Source: an uncultured Catenibacterium sp. (GTDB lineage Bacteria > Bacillota_I > Bacilli_A > Erysipelotrichales > Coprobacillaceae). Taken from it: DNA of 8,204 nucleotides. How positions within the stretch are numbered: the first letter of the stretch is position 1; each line of letters opens with the position of its first letter. The notes under the pieces are model-generated. The model was not told where the DNA came from and did not search any database. It was given only the letters and a program-made list of their open reading frames with translations. The position numbers and the translations under genes are program-made. Positions 1-6,395 of this stretch are shown piece by piece. Location: positions 1-8,204 of the forward strand of contig NZ_CAAFOM010000241.1 of NCBI RefSeq assembly GCF_900764565.1. The letters are read 5' to 3'.

Positions 1-2
1 AT

Positions 3-80
3 GGTCTGGTAGTTCAGTTGGTTTAGAATGCCGCCCTGTCACGGCGGAGGTCGCGGGTTCGAGCCCCGTCCAGACCGCCA
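3..80 (+). tRNA. tRNA-Asp (anticodon GTC)
   Basis: A complete cloverleaf can be folded by eye. The acceptor arm pairs GGTCTGG (3-9) with CCAGACC (70-76). The anticodon stem CCGCC/GGCGG (31-35 with 43-47) encloses a 7-base loop with anticodon GTC at 38-40, which reads Asp GAC/GAT codons. The T-arm GCGGG-TTCGAGC-CCCGT is standard. The discriminator is G77 and the CCA end is encoded in the DNA (78-80). The gene points toward the convergent minus-strand operon and has its own terminator just downstream. Its promoter would lie left of the window; another tRNA could precede it in a cluster, but that cannot be seen. Confidence 0.97.
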
Positions 81-90
81 TTTGTAATTT

Positions 91-115
91 AACACTTCTT
101 CGGAAGTGTTTTTTT
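91..115 (+). terminator. Intrinsic terminator after tRNA-Asp
   Basis: The perfect 8-bp stem AACACTTC/GAAGTGTT (91-98 with 103-110) closes a TTCG loop, and the T-tract continues to 115. It lies 11 bases past the tRNA CCA end and would end the tRNA transcript. On the minus strand the hairpin is not followed by a good U-tract, so it is mainly a plus-strand terminator. Confidence 0.9.
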
Positions 116-131
116 GTATCTAAAACCATTT

Positions 132-164
132 AAAAAGGTCGAACATTATAAGTTCGGCCTTTTT
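132..164 (-). terminator. Bidirectional terminator ending the tagB/CPBP operon
   Basis: The long inverted repeat AAAAAGGTCGAAC/GTTCGGCCTTTTT (132-144 with 152-164, one G-T pair) encloses a 7-base loop. It begins only 3 bases past the CPBP protease stop codon on the minus strand. It has A-runs on one side and T-runs on the other, so it can work in both directions: as the end of the four-gene minus operon and as a back-up behind the tRNA terminator. Confidence 0.88.
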
Positions 165-166
165 GC

Positions 167-901
167 TTACATTAAGAATAATACAACCATCGCAACTATA
201 TTATTTGTCATATGTGTGAGAATAGAACCCCAGATATTATCTGTACTTTCATAAACATAGGCAAATACAAGTCCAGAACACATGTACGGAATCATCTGAA
301 TCATTTCACCAATATTACCTGCAAAAACTGAGCTCATTACATGGATAAACCCAAATAAGAAGGCAGAGACAACATAAGCAAGTACTCTGTTATATTTACG
401 TAACCCTGTGAAAATAACGCCTCTAAAGATCAATTCTTCCCCTACTGGTGCAAGGAATCCTGTCACAAAAAACATTAGAACTGGAATATTTTTTGTGAGT
501 GATTCTATCTGCTGCTGGTTGACACTTGTTGACTTGTCTACAAATAGTTTGACAATACTATTACCTAAGGCATTTCCACAAATAGTGAAGAAATATCCGA
601 CTAAGCATCCTGCAACAATAATAGAAACCTTATTTTTCATAAAGTCTTTCCATTGACGTTTGATGAACTTTCTTAAGATGATCATTGCAACAAGTGCAGT
701 GATTAAATCAGCTGCAAAGTTCAGCCAGATTGTAGCTGTATTGCTTGTGACAGAAAGATCAAATGTAAGAATAGTCCACTTCACAATAGCTGTTCCAATA
801 TAGCTATTACAATAGAAAAATAATGGAAGTAAGATGACACATCCAAGAATCAGTTCCTGATTAGAGAGTCTTCTCGTAAAACGGTCAATACTTTTTCTCA
901 T
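167..901 (-). CDS. CPBP (CAAX/Abi) family intramembrane metalloprotease
   Basis: This is a 244-residue, multi-spanning membrane protein of the CPBP family (formerly Abi/CAAX protease). The family signature is intact: EE at 155-156 with R160 (EELIFRG), F-x-x-x-H ending at H187 (FGFIHV), and H230-x-x-x-N234 near the C-terminus. These are the expected metal-binding and catalytic residues. About seven hydrophobic segments are visible (roughly 16-36, 55-77, 92-112, 138-155, 175-195, 203-220, 222-243). The ATG overlaps the stop of the DUF975 gene by one base (TAATG) and has GGGAG six bases upstream, so translation is probably coupled. It is the last gene before the terminator at 132-164. Relatives process prenylated proteins in eukaryotes and are linked to bacteriocin immunity or regulated proteolysis in bacteria; the substrate here is unknown. 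Family assignment is firm, role is not. Confidence 0.9.
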   Translation of the reverse strand: MRKSIDRFTRRLSNQELILGCVILLPLFFYCNSYIGTAIVKWTILTFDLSVTSNTATIWLNFAADLITALVAMIILRKFIKRQWKDFMKNKVSIIVAGCLVGYFFTICGNALGNSIVKLFVDKSTSVNQQQIESLTKNIPVLMFFVTGFLAPVGEELIFRGVIFTGLRKYNRVLAYVVSAFLFGFIHVMSSVFAGNIGEMIQMIPYMCSGLVFAYVYESTDNIWGSILTHMTNNIVAMVVLFLM

Positions 902-1731
902 TAGATTCTCCCTTCATCATAGAACTTATAGGCAATCTCTTTATAAAATAATGCCTGTACAGTAATATAAGCAGGCTGATATGTGTAAGCCGCAACTGCT
1001 GCACTTAAGACAGATCCAAGAAGTCCAGAGATTCCATTGTCTCCAAATAAACTTGAAATCATCATATCGATAAGAGCACATAAGAAGATCCAGCCAATAA
1101 ATGAAAGATTAATAAGGAATAAATCCCAGCAATGACCCTTCATTAATGTGAATGATTCTTTTAATGCCGCAAAGCCCTTAATACCATATTCCTGATGTAG
1201 GTAAGTCATTGCGAACATACGTAAATTAACCCAGCAGATGACAAAAACAAACAATACAACTACAATCAGTGCACAAATAGCACTAACAGTAGAGATTCCT
1301 GAAGCTATACCAGTAATTGGTGAAACACCATATGGATCACTTAAAATTGCAAATAAACCACCAAAAGAGCCAATAGTACATACAATAATTACTGCCACAA
1401 AAATAAACACACACACAAAATTGACAAGAACTCTTGTAAGATAAGTTGGTAGATATTCAACCCAGTTCACTAGACCATAAACACCATCATTATCAGAGAG
1501 TTCTTGTTCACGATCAGTGACTGCTTTAAGTCCAGCTACAACATATCCCTGTTCCACTGCAAATAACAATACGAGTGCAATAACATGTAGAATACTCATA
1601 ATTGCATTATCAGAACTCAATAGACTAGGTATTGATGCAATCACACCTACTATTAAGCAGATACGAGCAAGAATTGCTTTATTCACGCGTGCTATTTCTC
1701 TTGCACGCTGTTTAATCATAGAAATATTCAT
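901..1731 (-). CDS. DUF975 family integral membrane protein
   Basis: A 276-residue membrane protein that fits DUF975. The N-terminus has the family's basic, Ala-rich amphipathic lead (KQRAREIARVNKA, 7-19). The hallmark conserved block lies at about 188-219, containing AALKESFTLMKGH followed by LSFIGW. The end has the typical aromatic run (YQPAY, then LFYKEIAYKFYDE). Hydrophobic segments lie near 21-38, 44-66, 100-130, 147-170, 203-226 and 232-250. No catalytic motif is visible and the family has no established biochemical function. The start is well supported: AAGGAGG is 8 bases upstream of the ATG and is embedded in the last codons of the preceding transferase gene, which ends 2 bases before this ATG. 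It sits third in a run with two teichoic-acid-type transferases and a CPBP protease, so an envelope-related role is plausible but inferred. Confidence 0.85.
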   Translation of the reverse strand: MNISMIKQRAREIARVNKAILARICLIVGVIASIPSLLSSDNAIMSILHVIALVLLFAVEQGYVVAGLKAVTDREQELSDNDGVYGLVNWVEYLPTYLTRVLVNFVCVFIFVAVIIVCTIGSFGGLFAILSDPYGVSPITGIASGISTVSAICALIVVVLFVFVICWVNLRMFAMTYLHQEYGIKGFAALKESFTLMKGHCWDLFLINLSFIGWIFLCALIDMMISSLFGDNGISGLLGSVLSAAVAAYTYQPAYITVQALFYKEIAYKFYDEGRI

Positions 1732-1733
1732 AA

Positions 1734-2831
1734 TTAATCCTCCTTGATCAATTGTTCAATAAATGTGATGACTCTTTCTACATTCTTTCCATCCTGATAT
1801 TTAAAGAATTGATTTTTAAAGTGTTTGATATCATATTGTTTATTAGAATGTATTGCATCAGCTAACTCTATTTCATTATAACACAATGGACCAGGCATTT
1901 CCTTCTTATAGTCCACAAAACAACCAAGACGATGCATATAATCCTTTAAATCAGGCACAAAGAAATACATCGGCTTATCTAAGATAGAATAATCAAAGAT
2001 AATAGAAGAGAAATCTGAAATAAGTGCATCACTTACTACAAATAACTCATATGTATTCTCCTGACTCATATTAAAGATACGTCCCTCTTCTTCGATTGGA
2101 ATATCCTTCATAAGTGGATGATATTTATAGATAAGGACCGTGTCTTTATCAAAAGAAGAAATAAACTTCTTTCCATCAAAAGGAACAGCTTTAAATCCTT
2201 TATAAATATTTCCTCTAAATGTAGGTGCATAGAGTAAGATCTTCTTATTCTTGAGTTGTGGATATTTTGAATAGAACTGGTCTCTGACTTTCTTTTTATA
2301 ATTTTCATCAAAGAGATGATCAACACGAGGCATACCTGTGACAAGGACATTGTCTTTTTCTACAGAAAATGCAATGGAATAAGGTTCTATCCAGTACTCA
2401 CTATTCGCAATAACATAGTCATAGTTATTAATAGGATATTGTCTTTTAACCGCATTCCCAAACTTCTTAATAGCTCCTGTTGCATGCCATATTTCAATGA
2501 CCTTAACACCTTTTCTCTTATAATGAGAGACAACATAGTTATTGTCATTAATAAGTACGATATGGGATGTATTAATCACAATAATCTGTTTAATACAGTT
2601 AATAAGATATAAGAAATCATTCCATAATGATTTTTTATCATAATGGATAAGTACTGTCTTAATAGAGTAAAGAGAATGATCAAGATGATTATAGATATCT
2701 AGGAAATCTTCTTTTAAAACATTGTCTTCTAATGAGACAAAAGCAATCTGATTCTTTTTAATTGGAACAAGTGATACAAAGATGTTCACGAATGAAAGAA
2801 TGATATTTAATACAATTTTTTTAAGCCCCAT
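1734..2831 (-). CDS. TagB-like CDP-glycerol glycerophosphotransferase (primase type)
   Basis: A 365-residue single-domain member of the CDP-glycerol glycerophosphotransferase family (PF04464, GT-B-like fold). Numbered from the ATG ending at 2831, motifs in order are WHATGAIKKFG with catalytic-type H116, GMPRVD, YAPTFRG, KYHP with H238, SDFSS (272-276) that contacts the CDP-phosphate in relatives, and MPGP. The WHAxGxxKKFG form and the length resemble TagB primases, which add the first glycerol phosphate to undecaprenyl-PP-GlcNAc-ManNAc; the other two family members here have WHGTPLK. A basic amphipathic/hydrophobic N-terminus (about 1-24) would bind the membrane. A GTG at 2838-2840 would add three residues but has no ribosome site; the ATG has AGGTGA five bases upstream, so I prefer it. 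It overlaps the previous gene by 11 bases. Substrate could also be ribitol or another polyol phosphate. Family certain, TagB role moderately likely. Confidence 0.85.
   Translation of the reverse strand: MGLKKIVLNIILSFVNIFVSLVPIKKNQIAFVSLEDNVLKEDFLDIYNHLDHSLYSIKTVLIHYDKKSLWNDFLYLINCIKQIIVINTSHIVLINDNNYVVSHYKRKGVKVIEIWHATGAIKKFGNAVKRQYPINNYDYVIANSEYWIEPYSIAFSVEKDNVLVTGMPRVDHLFDENYKKKVRDQFYSKYPQLKNKKILLYAPTFRGNIYKGFKAVPFDGKKFISSFDKDTVLIYKYHPLMKDIPIEEEGRIFNMSQENTYELFVVSDALISDFSSIIFDYSILDKPMYFFVPDLKDYMHRLGCFVDYKKEMPGPLCYNEIELADAIHSNKQYDIKHFKNQFFKYQDGKNVERVITFIEQLIKED
1739..1744 (-). promoter_or_regulatory. Ribosome binding site for the DUF975 gene
   Basis: A perfect AGGAGG on the minus strand lies inside the final codons of the TagB-like gene, 7 bases from the DUF975 ATG. 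It suggests the DUF975 gene is translated efficiently from the same mRNA, with termination upstream and initiation downstream almost touching. Confidence 0.85.
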
Positions 2832-4014
2832 GCTGTTCACCTAATAATATATCAATAACACGTTTGCTGGCCTGTCCATCTTCATGATTATTAAAACGTT
2901 CATTAAAGCCTGTTAAACGGTCATAATCAAAATCATGTGTATGAATCTTCTGAAGCAATGTATTTTCATCTGTAATCACTTCTCCAGGAAGATCTTTATA
3001 AATATCTAAATAGAAGCCTCTTAATTCATCACGATAGTTTTCTAGATCATACATATAGAAATAGATAGGTCTTTTTAATATCGCATAATCAAAGAAAACA
3101 CTTGAGTAATCAGTCACTAGTGCATCCGCAATTAAGTAGAGATCCGCAATATCTTCCTGAGGATCAACATAGTAGACAAAATCCTTGACTTCATCGAGAT
3201 TAAAATCATTGACGATAAGATAATGAGGTTTAAATACCACAATATATTCGTCACTTAATGCATCCTGCCATTTTTTAAAGTCAACTTCTAATTTAAATGT
3301 ATAGCCCTTCATATTAAATGAATTATCACGCCATGTAGGTGCATAAAGTAAGATTTTCTTATCTAGAGGTAAATGCATTCTATTCTTGATTGTTTCTACA
3401 TCTTCTTTTGTATAATTAGATAATATATCATTTCTTGGGTAGCCTGTTTCAATCAGTCTTTCCTTATTAATTCTAAAAGATGTCTGGAAGACTTCTGTTG
3501 TAAAGGCACTTGGAGAAATCATATAGTTGTATTTAGAGACATCATTGTCATAAGTAGCACGCATTTCTTCTACAGACATGCCTGAACGATAGAATGTTGT
3601 CCCTTCTGGTACTTCAATATCATGGGCAAGCTTCTTTAATGGTGTACCATGCCATGTCTGTAAATATATCTGGTTATCCTTCTTTAATACATATTTAGGA
3701 AGCTTGCAGTTAGAAATCCAATATTTACTTCTTGCAAGATAAAAGAAATATGGAATGCTGAAGTATTCTATGATTTTCGCATTAGGAATAGTCAGATTCT
3801 TTTCTTTATGATGCTTGATGGCATATATACAGCGATATGAGGCATATTCTTTATGTTCAGTGATATATTGATGTAATGCCTTAGGATTATCTGTGTAGCC
3901 ACGACCATGGAATGAAATAAATAATATTGTATGGTCATCACATGGTATAAAGCGATAAACAATTCGATACAATAAGCGAATCATTTTACCTAGTATTTTC
4001 TTAATAAATTTCAT
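2821..4014 (-). CDS. TarF-like CDP-glycerol glycerophosphotransferase
   Basis: A 397-residue single-domain PF04464 enzyme predicted to transfer glycerol phosphate from CDP-glycerol to a lipid-linked acceptor at the inner face of the membrane. All family motifs are present: SFHGRGYTDNP near 34-44, QTWHGTPLKKL with H122, GYPRND (191-196), YAPTWRD (224-230), KPHY with H264, TDYSSVFFDY (301-310), KRPIYFYMYDLENYRDELRGFY, LPGE, and EDGQASKRV near the end. The two histidines correspond to those shown to be essential in TagF-like enzymes. The N-terminus (about 1-23) is basic and amphipathic, consistent with peripheral membrane attachment. There is no N-terminal GT2 domain, unlike the neighbouring polymerase, so it resembles the short TarF type that adds one or a few units, or a primase. 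It is the first gene after a strong promoter, with AAGGAG nine bases before the ATG. Exact step is inferred. Confidence 0.87.
   Translation of the reverse strand: MKFIKKILGKMIRLLYRIVYRFIPCDDHTILFISFHGRGYTDNPKALHQYITEHKEYASYRCIYAIKHHKEKNLTIPNAKIIEYFSIPYFFYLARSKYWISNCKLPKYVLKKDNQIYLQTWHGTPLKKLAHDIEVPEGTTFYRSGMSVEEMRATYDNDVSKYNYMISPSAFTTEVFQTSFRINKERLIETGYPRNDILSNYTKEDVETIKNRMHLPLDKKILLYAPTWRDNSFNMKGYTFKLEVDFKKWQDALSDEYIVVFKPHYLIVNDFNLDEVKDFVYYVDPQEDIADLYLIADALVTDYSSVFFDYAILKRPIYFYMYDLENYRDELRGFYLDIYKDLPGEVITDENTLLQKIHTHDFDYDRLTGFNERFNNHEDGQASKRVIDILLGEQHGA
2837..2842 (-). promoter_or_regulatory. Ribosome binding site deciding the TagB-like start
   Basis: AGGTGA on the minus strand is complementary to the extreme 3' end of 16S rRNA and lies 5 bases before the ATG at 2829-2831. 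The alternative GTG start is inside this same motif, so using GTG would leave no upstream Shine-Dalgarno. This favours the shorter 365-residue protein. The site lies within the last codons of the preceding gene. Confidence 0.65.
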
Positions 4015-4023
4015 GATAATATT

Positions 4024-4029
4024 CTCCTT
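4024..4029 (-). promoter_or_regulatory. Ribosome binding site for the TarF-like gene
   Basis: AAGGAG on the minus strand lies 9 bases upstream of the ATG at 4012-4014. With the transcription start expected near 4034, the 5' leader is only about 20 bases long, so little room remains for leader-based regulation. Confidence 0.8.
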
Positions 4030-4040
4030 TGTTAGGGTCT

Positions 4041-4069
4041 ATTATAGTGAGAATGACTGTTCTAGTCAA
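4041..4069 (-). promoter_or_regulatory. Sigma-A promoter for the four-gene operon
   Basis: On the minus strand TTGACT (4064-4069) and a perfect TATAAT (4041-4046) are separated by exactly 17 bases, a near-consensus vegetative promoter. The start of transcription should fall around 4034, roughly 20 bases ahead of the TarF-like ATG. A 5-bp dyad (TGACT-AGAAC-AGTCA, 4054-4068) covers the -35 box and spacer and may be an operator. The promoter follows directly behind the terminator of the tagF-like gene, so it makes the downstream four genes an independent unit. Confidence 0.85.
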
Positions 4070-4085
4070 TCAAACCGATAGAAAG

Positions 4086-4110
4086 AAAAAGCTCCCTATA
4101 AAGGAAAGCT
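4086..4110 (-). terminator. Probable weak terminator after the tagF-like gene
   Basis: On the minus strand, starting in the stop codon, AGCTTTCC (4110-4103) can pair with GGGAGCT (4097-4091), forming about seven pairs including G-U pairs, followed by TTTTT (4090-4086) and further T-rich sequence. The stem is short, so termination may be partial and some read-through into the next operon is likely. Confidence 0.6.
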
Positions 4111-6343
4111 AATTCTTTTCAAATACTGTTTCAACAACTCTCTGTGAAGAATGACCATCTTCCCAGCCACAGAATTTATCATAGAAAGTAACATAACGGT
4201 CTGCATATTTTTCAGTAATTTCATCCATATGCTTGATTGTATCAATGACTTCATCTGTAGTGAATACAAGTGGTCCTGGAAGTTCTTCTTCCATATTAAT
4301 ATAGAAACCTCTTAATACATCACGATATTTATCTAAGTCATATGTATAGAATAACATTGGACGTTTTAAGTTCGCAAAATCAAAGAATACACTTGAATAG
4401 TCAGTAATCAAGATATCGCTCATCAAATAGATTTCAGTAATATCATCATACTTACTTAAGTTAAACGCAAAACCATCTAAACCAGTCAAATCAAGAACAT
4501 CAGCAATATAATAATGTGTTCTTAGGATAATGACATATTCATCCCCTAGTTCTTTTCTCATCTGTTCAAGATTAAGCTTTAACTGGAACTTATAAGCACC
4601 ATTACCATAATATTCATCATCTCTCCATGTTGGTGCATAGAGAATGACTTTCTTATCTAACGGAATACCTACCTTCTTCTTAAGTTCAATTGCAATCTCT
4701 TCTTTATGAGGATCAGATAATAAGTCATTTCTAGGATAACCTGTATCTAACATAGTATCTCCTTCATCCCTATACATAAAGCAGCTCTTGAATATTTCAC
4801 TAGAGAAAGCATTAGGAGCAATCAAATAATCCCATTCCTGTTTCTGACGATAGAACTGTGCTTTATATGTAGGAGAAGCTGCAGTGACTTCTTCCTGGTC
4901 AAAGGCTAAACGCTTTAATGGTGTACCATGCCATGTTTCCAAGAAGACCTGTCCTTCTCTTTTACGATACCATAATGGCTGTCTTGTATTGAATACAAAG
5001 TATTTACATACAGCAAGATAGTAAGCATATTTACGTGTCATACGTTTCACAACTGTACCACCATAAGGAAGTTTTGTCTTAGTATCATTAAGTACCCAGA
5101 CAAATTCATATTGTCCTGGGAAGTTCTTTGCAAGATATTCATAAATATATTTAGGTGAATCAGCATAGCTTGCTCCACGGAATGTTTCAAACATAACAAG
5201 ATTCTTCTGAATAGGTTCATTCTTATATTTATGTCTATATAAGTACTTATTCATTTCATTCTTGTTTTTAAGAATCTTCTTGGCTTTTACACCTGCGAGA
5301 TGTGCTGCAATGATCTTCTGTGCTTTCTTTAAATCATGATTCATACATGCTTTAGAAAGACTGCGACGATACATAGATTTCTTTAATAGTTCGGGTTCAA
5401 TATGAGTGAGAACTTCTGCCATTGTATCAAAACGTGTTGTTCTCCACTTATCATCCTCACTTCTTCTTACCTTCTTCGCAAAGAAACTTGTGAAATAGTT
5501 TGCCATCTTCGCATTAATATAATAATGAATCTGAGGATAATCTTTAGAGATCTCTAAGCAGTAATTATGAGCTTCGATAAATTCATCAAAGCGACCATCA
5601 GGATCCTTAATCTGAGACAAGGCAGGACGATTGATTGGGTCATTATGTTTACGTTTTACTAGAATCGCATCTTCTACAAAAGAAACATCATTTGTATATT
5701 TTAATAGTTCTACGACAAAAGGTGCATCTGTATACCAGAAGAATTCTTCTTTAAAAGAAATATGATTTTCTTCAATAAGTGAACGTTTAATAAGAAGGTT
5801 TAAGCATGATACATTTCTTAATGCATGTCTTGTACGAATAAGTAAATCAATCTTGAACTGTTCTGGTTCATTGTCATAAGCATGTTCTTCCTGTTTCACT
5901 TCTACTTTTTCAAGACGATCATGATCTTTATCCTTTAAGTTTCTTTCAATGTTTGTTTCATCGCTCATTGTTTCATAAACCTGTTTCTTGAACCATGAAA
6001 CCATTCTTTTACCAGCTACAACTTCATTGTTTGATTTGTCTGCTTCTTCTATTAAAGCATTCAAGCAGCCTGGCAATACATAATCATCACTATCTAAGAA
6101 ATAAACATAATCTCCCTTTGCGAGGTTAAGACCCATATTTCTCTTTTTACCTACTGATGCTTCTCCTGATTCAATAAGAGTGATTGGTAAATCATATTGA
6201 TGGATCTTATCCTTCACATCTTCAATAGCATCTACAATAAGAAGTACTTCATAATCAGATAATTTCTGATCTTTAATACTTTCTAAGCAGTCATATAAAT
6301 AATGAATATAACGATTAAATGGTATGATAATTGATAATTTCAT
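4109..6343 (-). CDS. tagF: TagF-like teichoic acid poly(glycerol phosphate) polymerase, GT2 + PF04464 fusion
   Basis: A 744-residue two-domain protein, close to the length I recall for B. subtilis TagF (about 746). The N-terminal GT2-like (GT-A) domain spans about 1-230: LSIIIPFN at 3-10, SVGKKRNMGLNLAKGDY, and a DSDD metal-binding motif at 84-87. A very charged stretch follows at about 125-160, then a helical linker to about 375. The C-terminal PF04464 domain (about 380-744) has ETWHGTPLKRL with H472, GYPRND (535-540), YAPTWRDD (569-576), RTHYY with H610, TDYSSVFFDF (647-656), RGFY and LPGP. The predicted reaction is repeated transfer of glycerol phosphate from CDP-glycerol to a primed lipid-linked acceptor on the cytoplasmic membrane face. 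AGAGGAA precedes the ATG. It lies between the exporter genes and the two smaller transferases and is flanked by terminators on both sides. It could instead use ribitol (TarL-like); motifs alone do not settle this. Confidence 0.85.
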   Translation of the reverse strand: MKLSIIIPFNRYIHYLYDCLESIKDQKLSDYEVLLIVDAIEDVKDKIHQYDLPITLIESGEASVGKKRNMGLNLAKGDYVYFLDSDDYVLPGCLNALIEEADKSNNEVVAGKRMVSWFKKQVYETMSDETNIERNLKDKDHDRLEKVEVKQEEHAYDNEPEQFKIDLLIRTRHALRNVSCLNLLIKRSLIEENHISFKEEFFWYTDAPFVVELLKYTNDVSFVEDAILVKRKHNDPINRPALSQIKDPDGRFDEFIEAHNYCLEISKDYPQIHYYINAKMANYFTSFFAKKVRRSEDDKWRTTRFDTMAEVLTHIEPELLKKSMYRRSLSKACMNHDLKKAQKIIAAHLAGVKAKKILKNKNEMNKYLYRHKYKNEPIQKNLVMFETFRGASYADSPKYIYEYLAKNFPGQYEFVWVLNDTKTKLPYGGTVVKRMTRKYAYYLAVCKYFVFNTRQPLWYRKREGQVFLETWHGTPLKRLAFDQEEVTAASPTYKAQFYRQKQEWDYLIAPNAFSSEIFKSCFMYRDEGDTMLDTGYPRNDLLSDPHKEEIAIELKKKVGIPLDKKVILYAPTWRDDEYYGNGAYKFQLKLNLEQMRKELGDEYVIILRTHYYIADVLDLTGLDGFAFNLSKYDDITEIYLMSDILITDYSSVFFDFANLKRPMLFYTYDLDKYRDVLRGFYINMEEELPGPLVFTTDEVIDTIKHMDEITEKYADRYVTFYDKFCGWEDGHSSQRVVETVFEKN

Positions 6344-6351
6344 AATTAAAC

Positions 6352-6358
6352 TTCCTCT
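6352..6358 (-). promoter_or_regulatory. Ribosome binding site for the tagF-like gene
   Basis: AGAGGAA on the minus strand lies 8 bases before the ATG at 6341-6343. Only 10 bases separate it from the T-tract of the upstream terminator, and I see no convincing promoter between terminator and start, so translation probably depends on read-through mRNA. Confidence 0.7.
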
Positions 6359-6368
6359 CCCTATATTT

Positions 6369-6393
6369 AAAAAGGCAGGTTACCCTGCCCTTT
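6369..6393 (-). terminator. Intrinsic terminator/attenuator between tagH-like and tagF-like genes
   Basis: On the minus strand GGCAGG (6389-6384) pairs with CCTGCC (6379-6374) around a GTAA tetraloop, a stable GNRA class, and TTTTT follows (6373-6369). AAAG upstream can extend the stem against the T-tract. It begins a few bases after the TagH-like stop codon. Because the next gene lacks an obvious promoter, it may act as a partial terminator that lowers polymerase expression relative to the exporter. Confidence 0.85.
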
Positions 6394-6395
6394 GT

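Noticed and set aside
3..80. tRNA-Asp as an integration (att) site for a mobile element
   Set aside because: No second copy of the tRNA 3' end and no integrase or phage gene was seen in the window.
408..656. Plus-strand open frame inside the CPBP gene
   Set aside because: It is antisense to a gene with intact family motifs, and its translation shows no recognisable domain.
1238..1747. Two plus-strand open frames inside the DUF975 gene
   Set aside because: They are shadows of the membrane-protein gene; the Thr/Ile-rich translations reflect reversed hydrophobic codons.
2108..2612. Minus- and plus-strand open frames inside the TagB-like gene
   Set aside because: Both are out of frame with a gene that carries a full set of family motifs and have no independent support.
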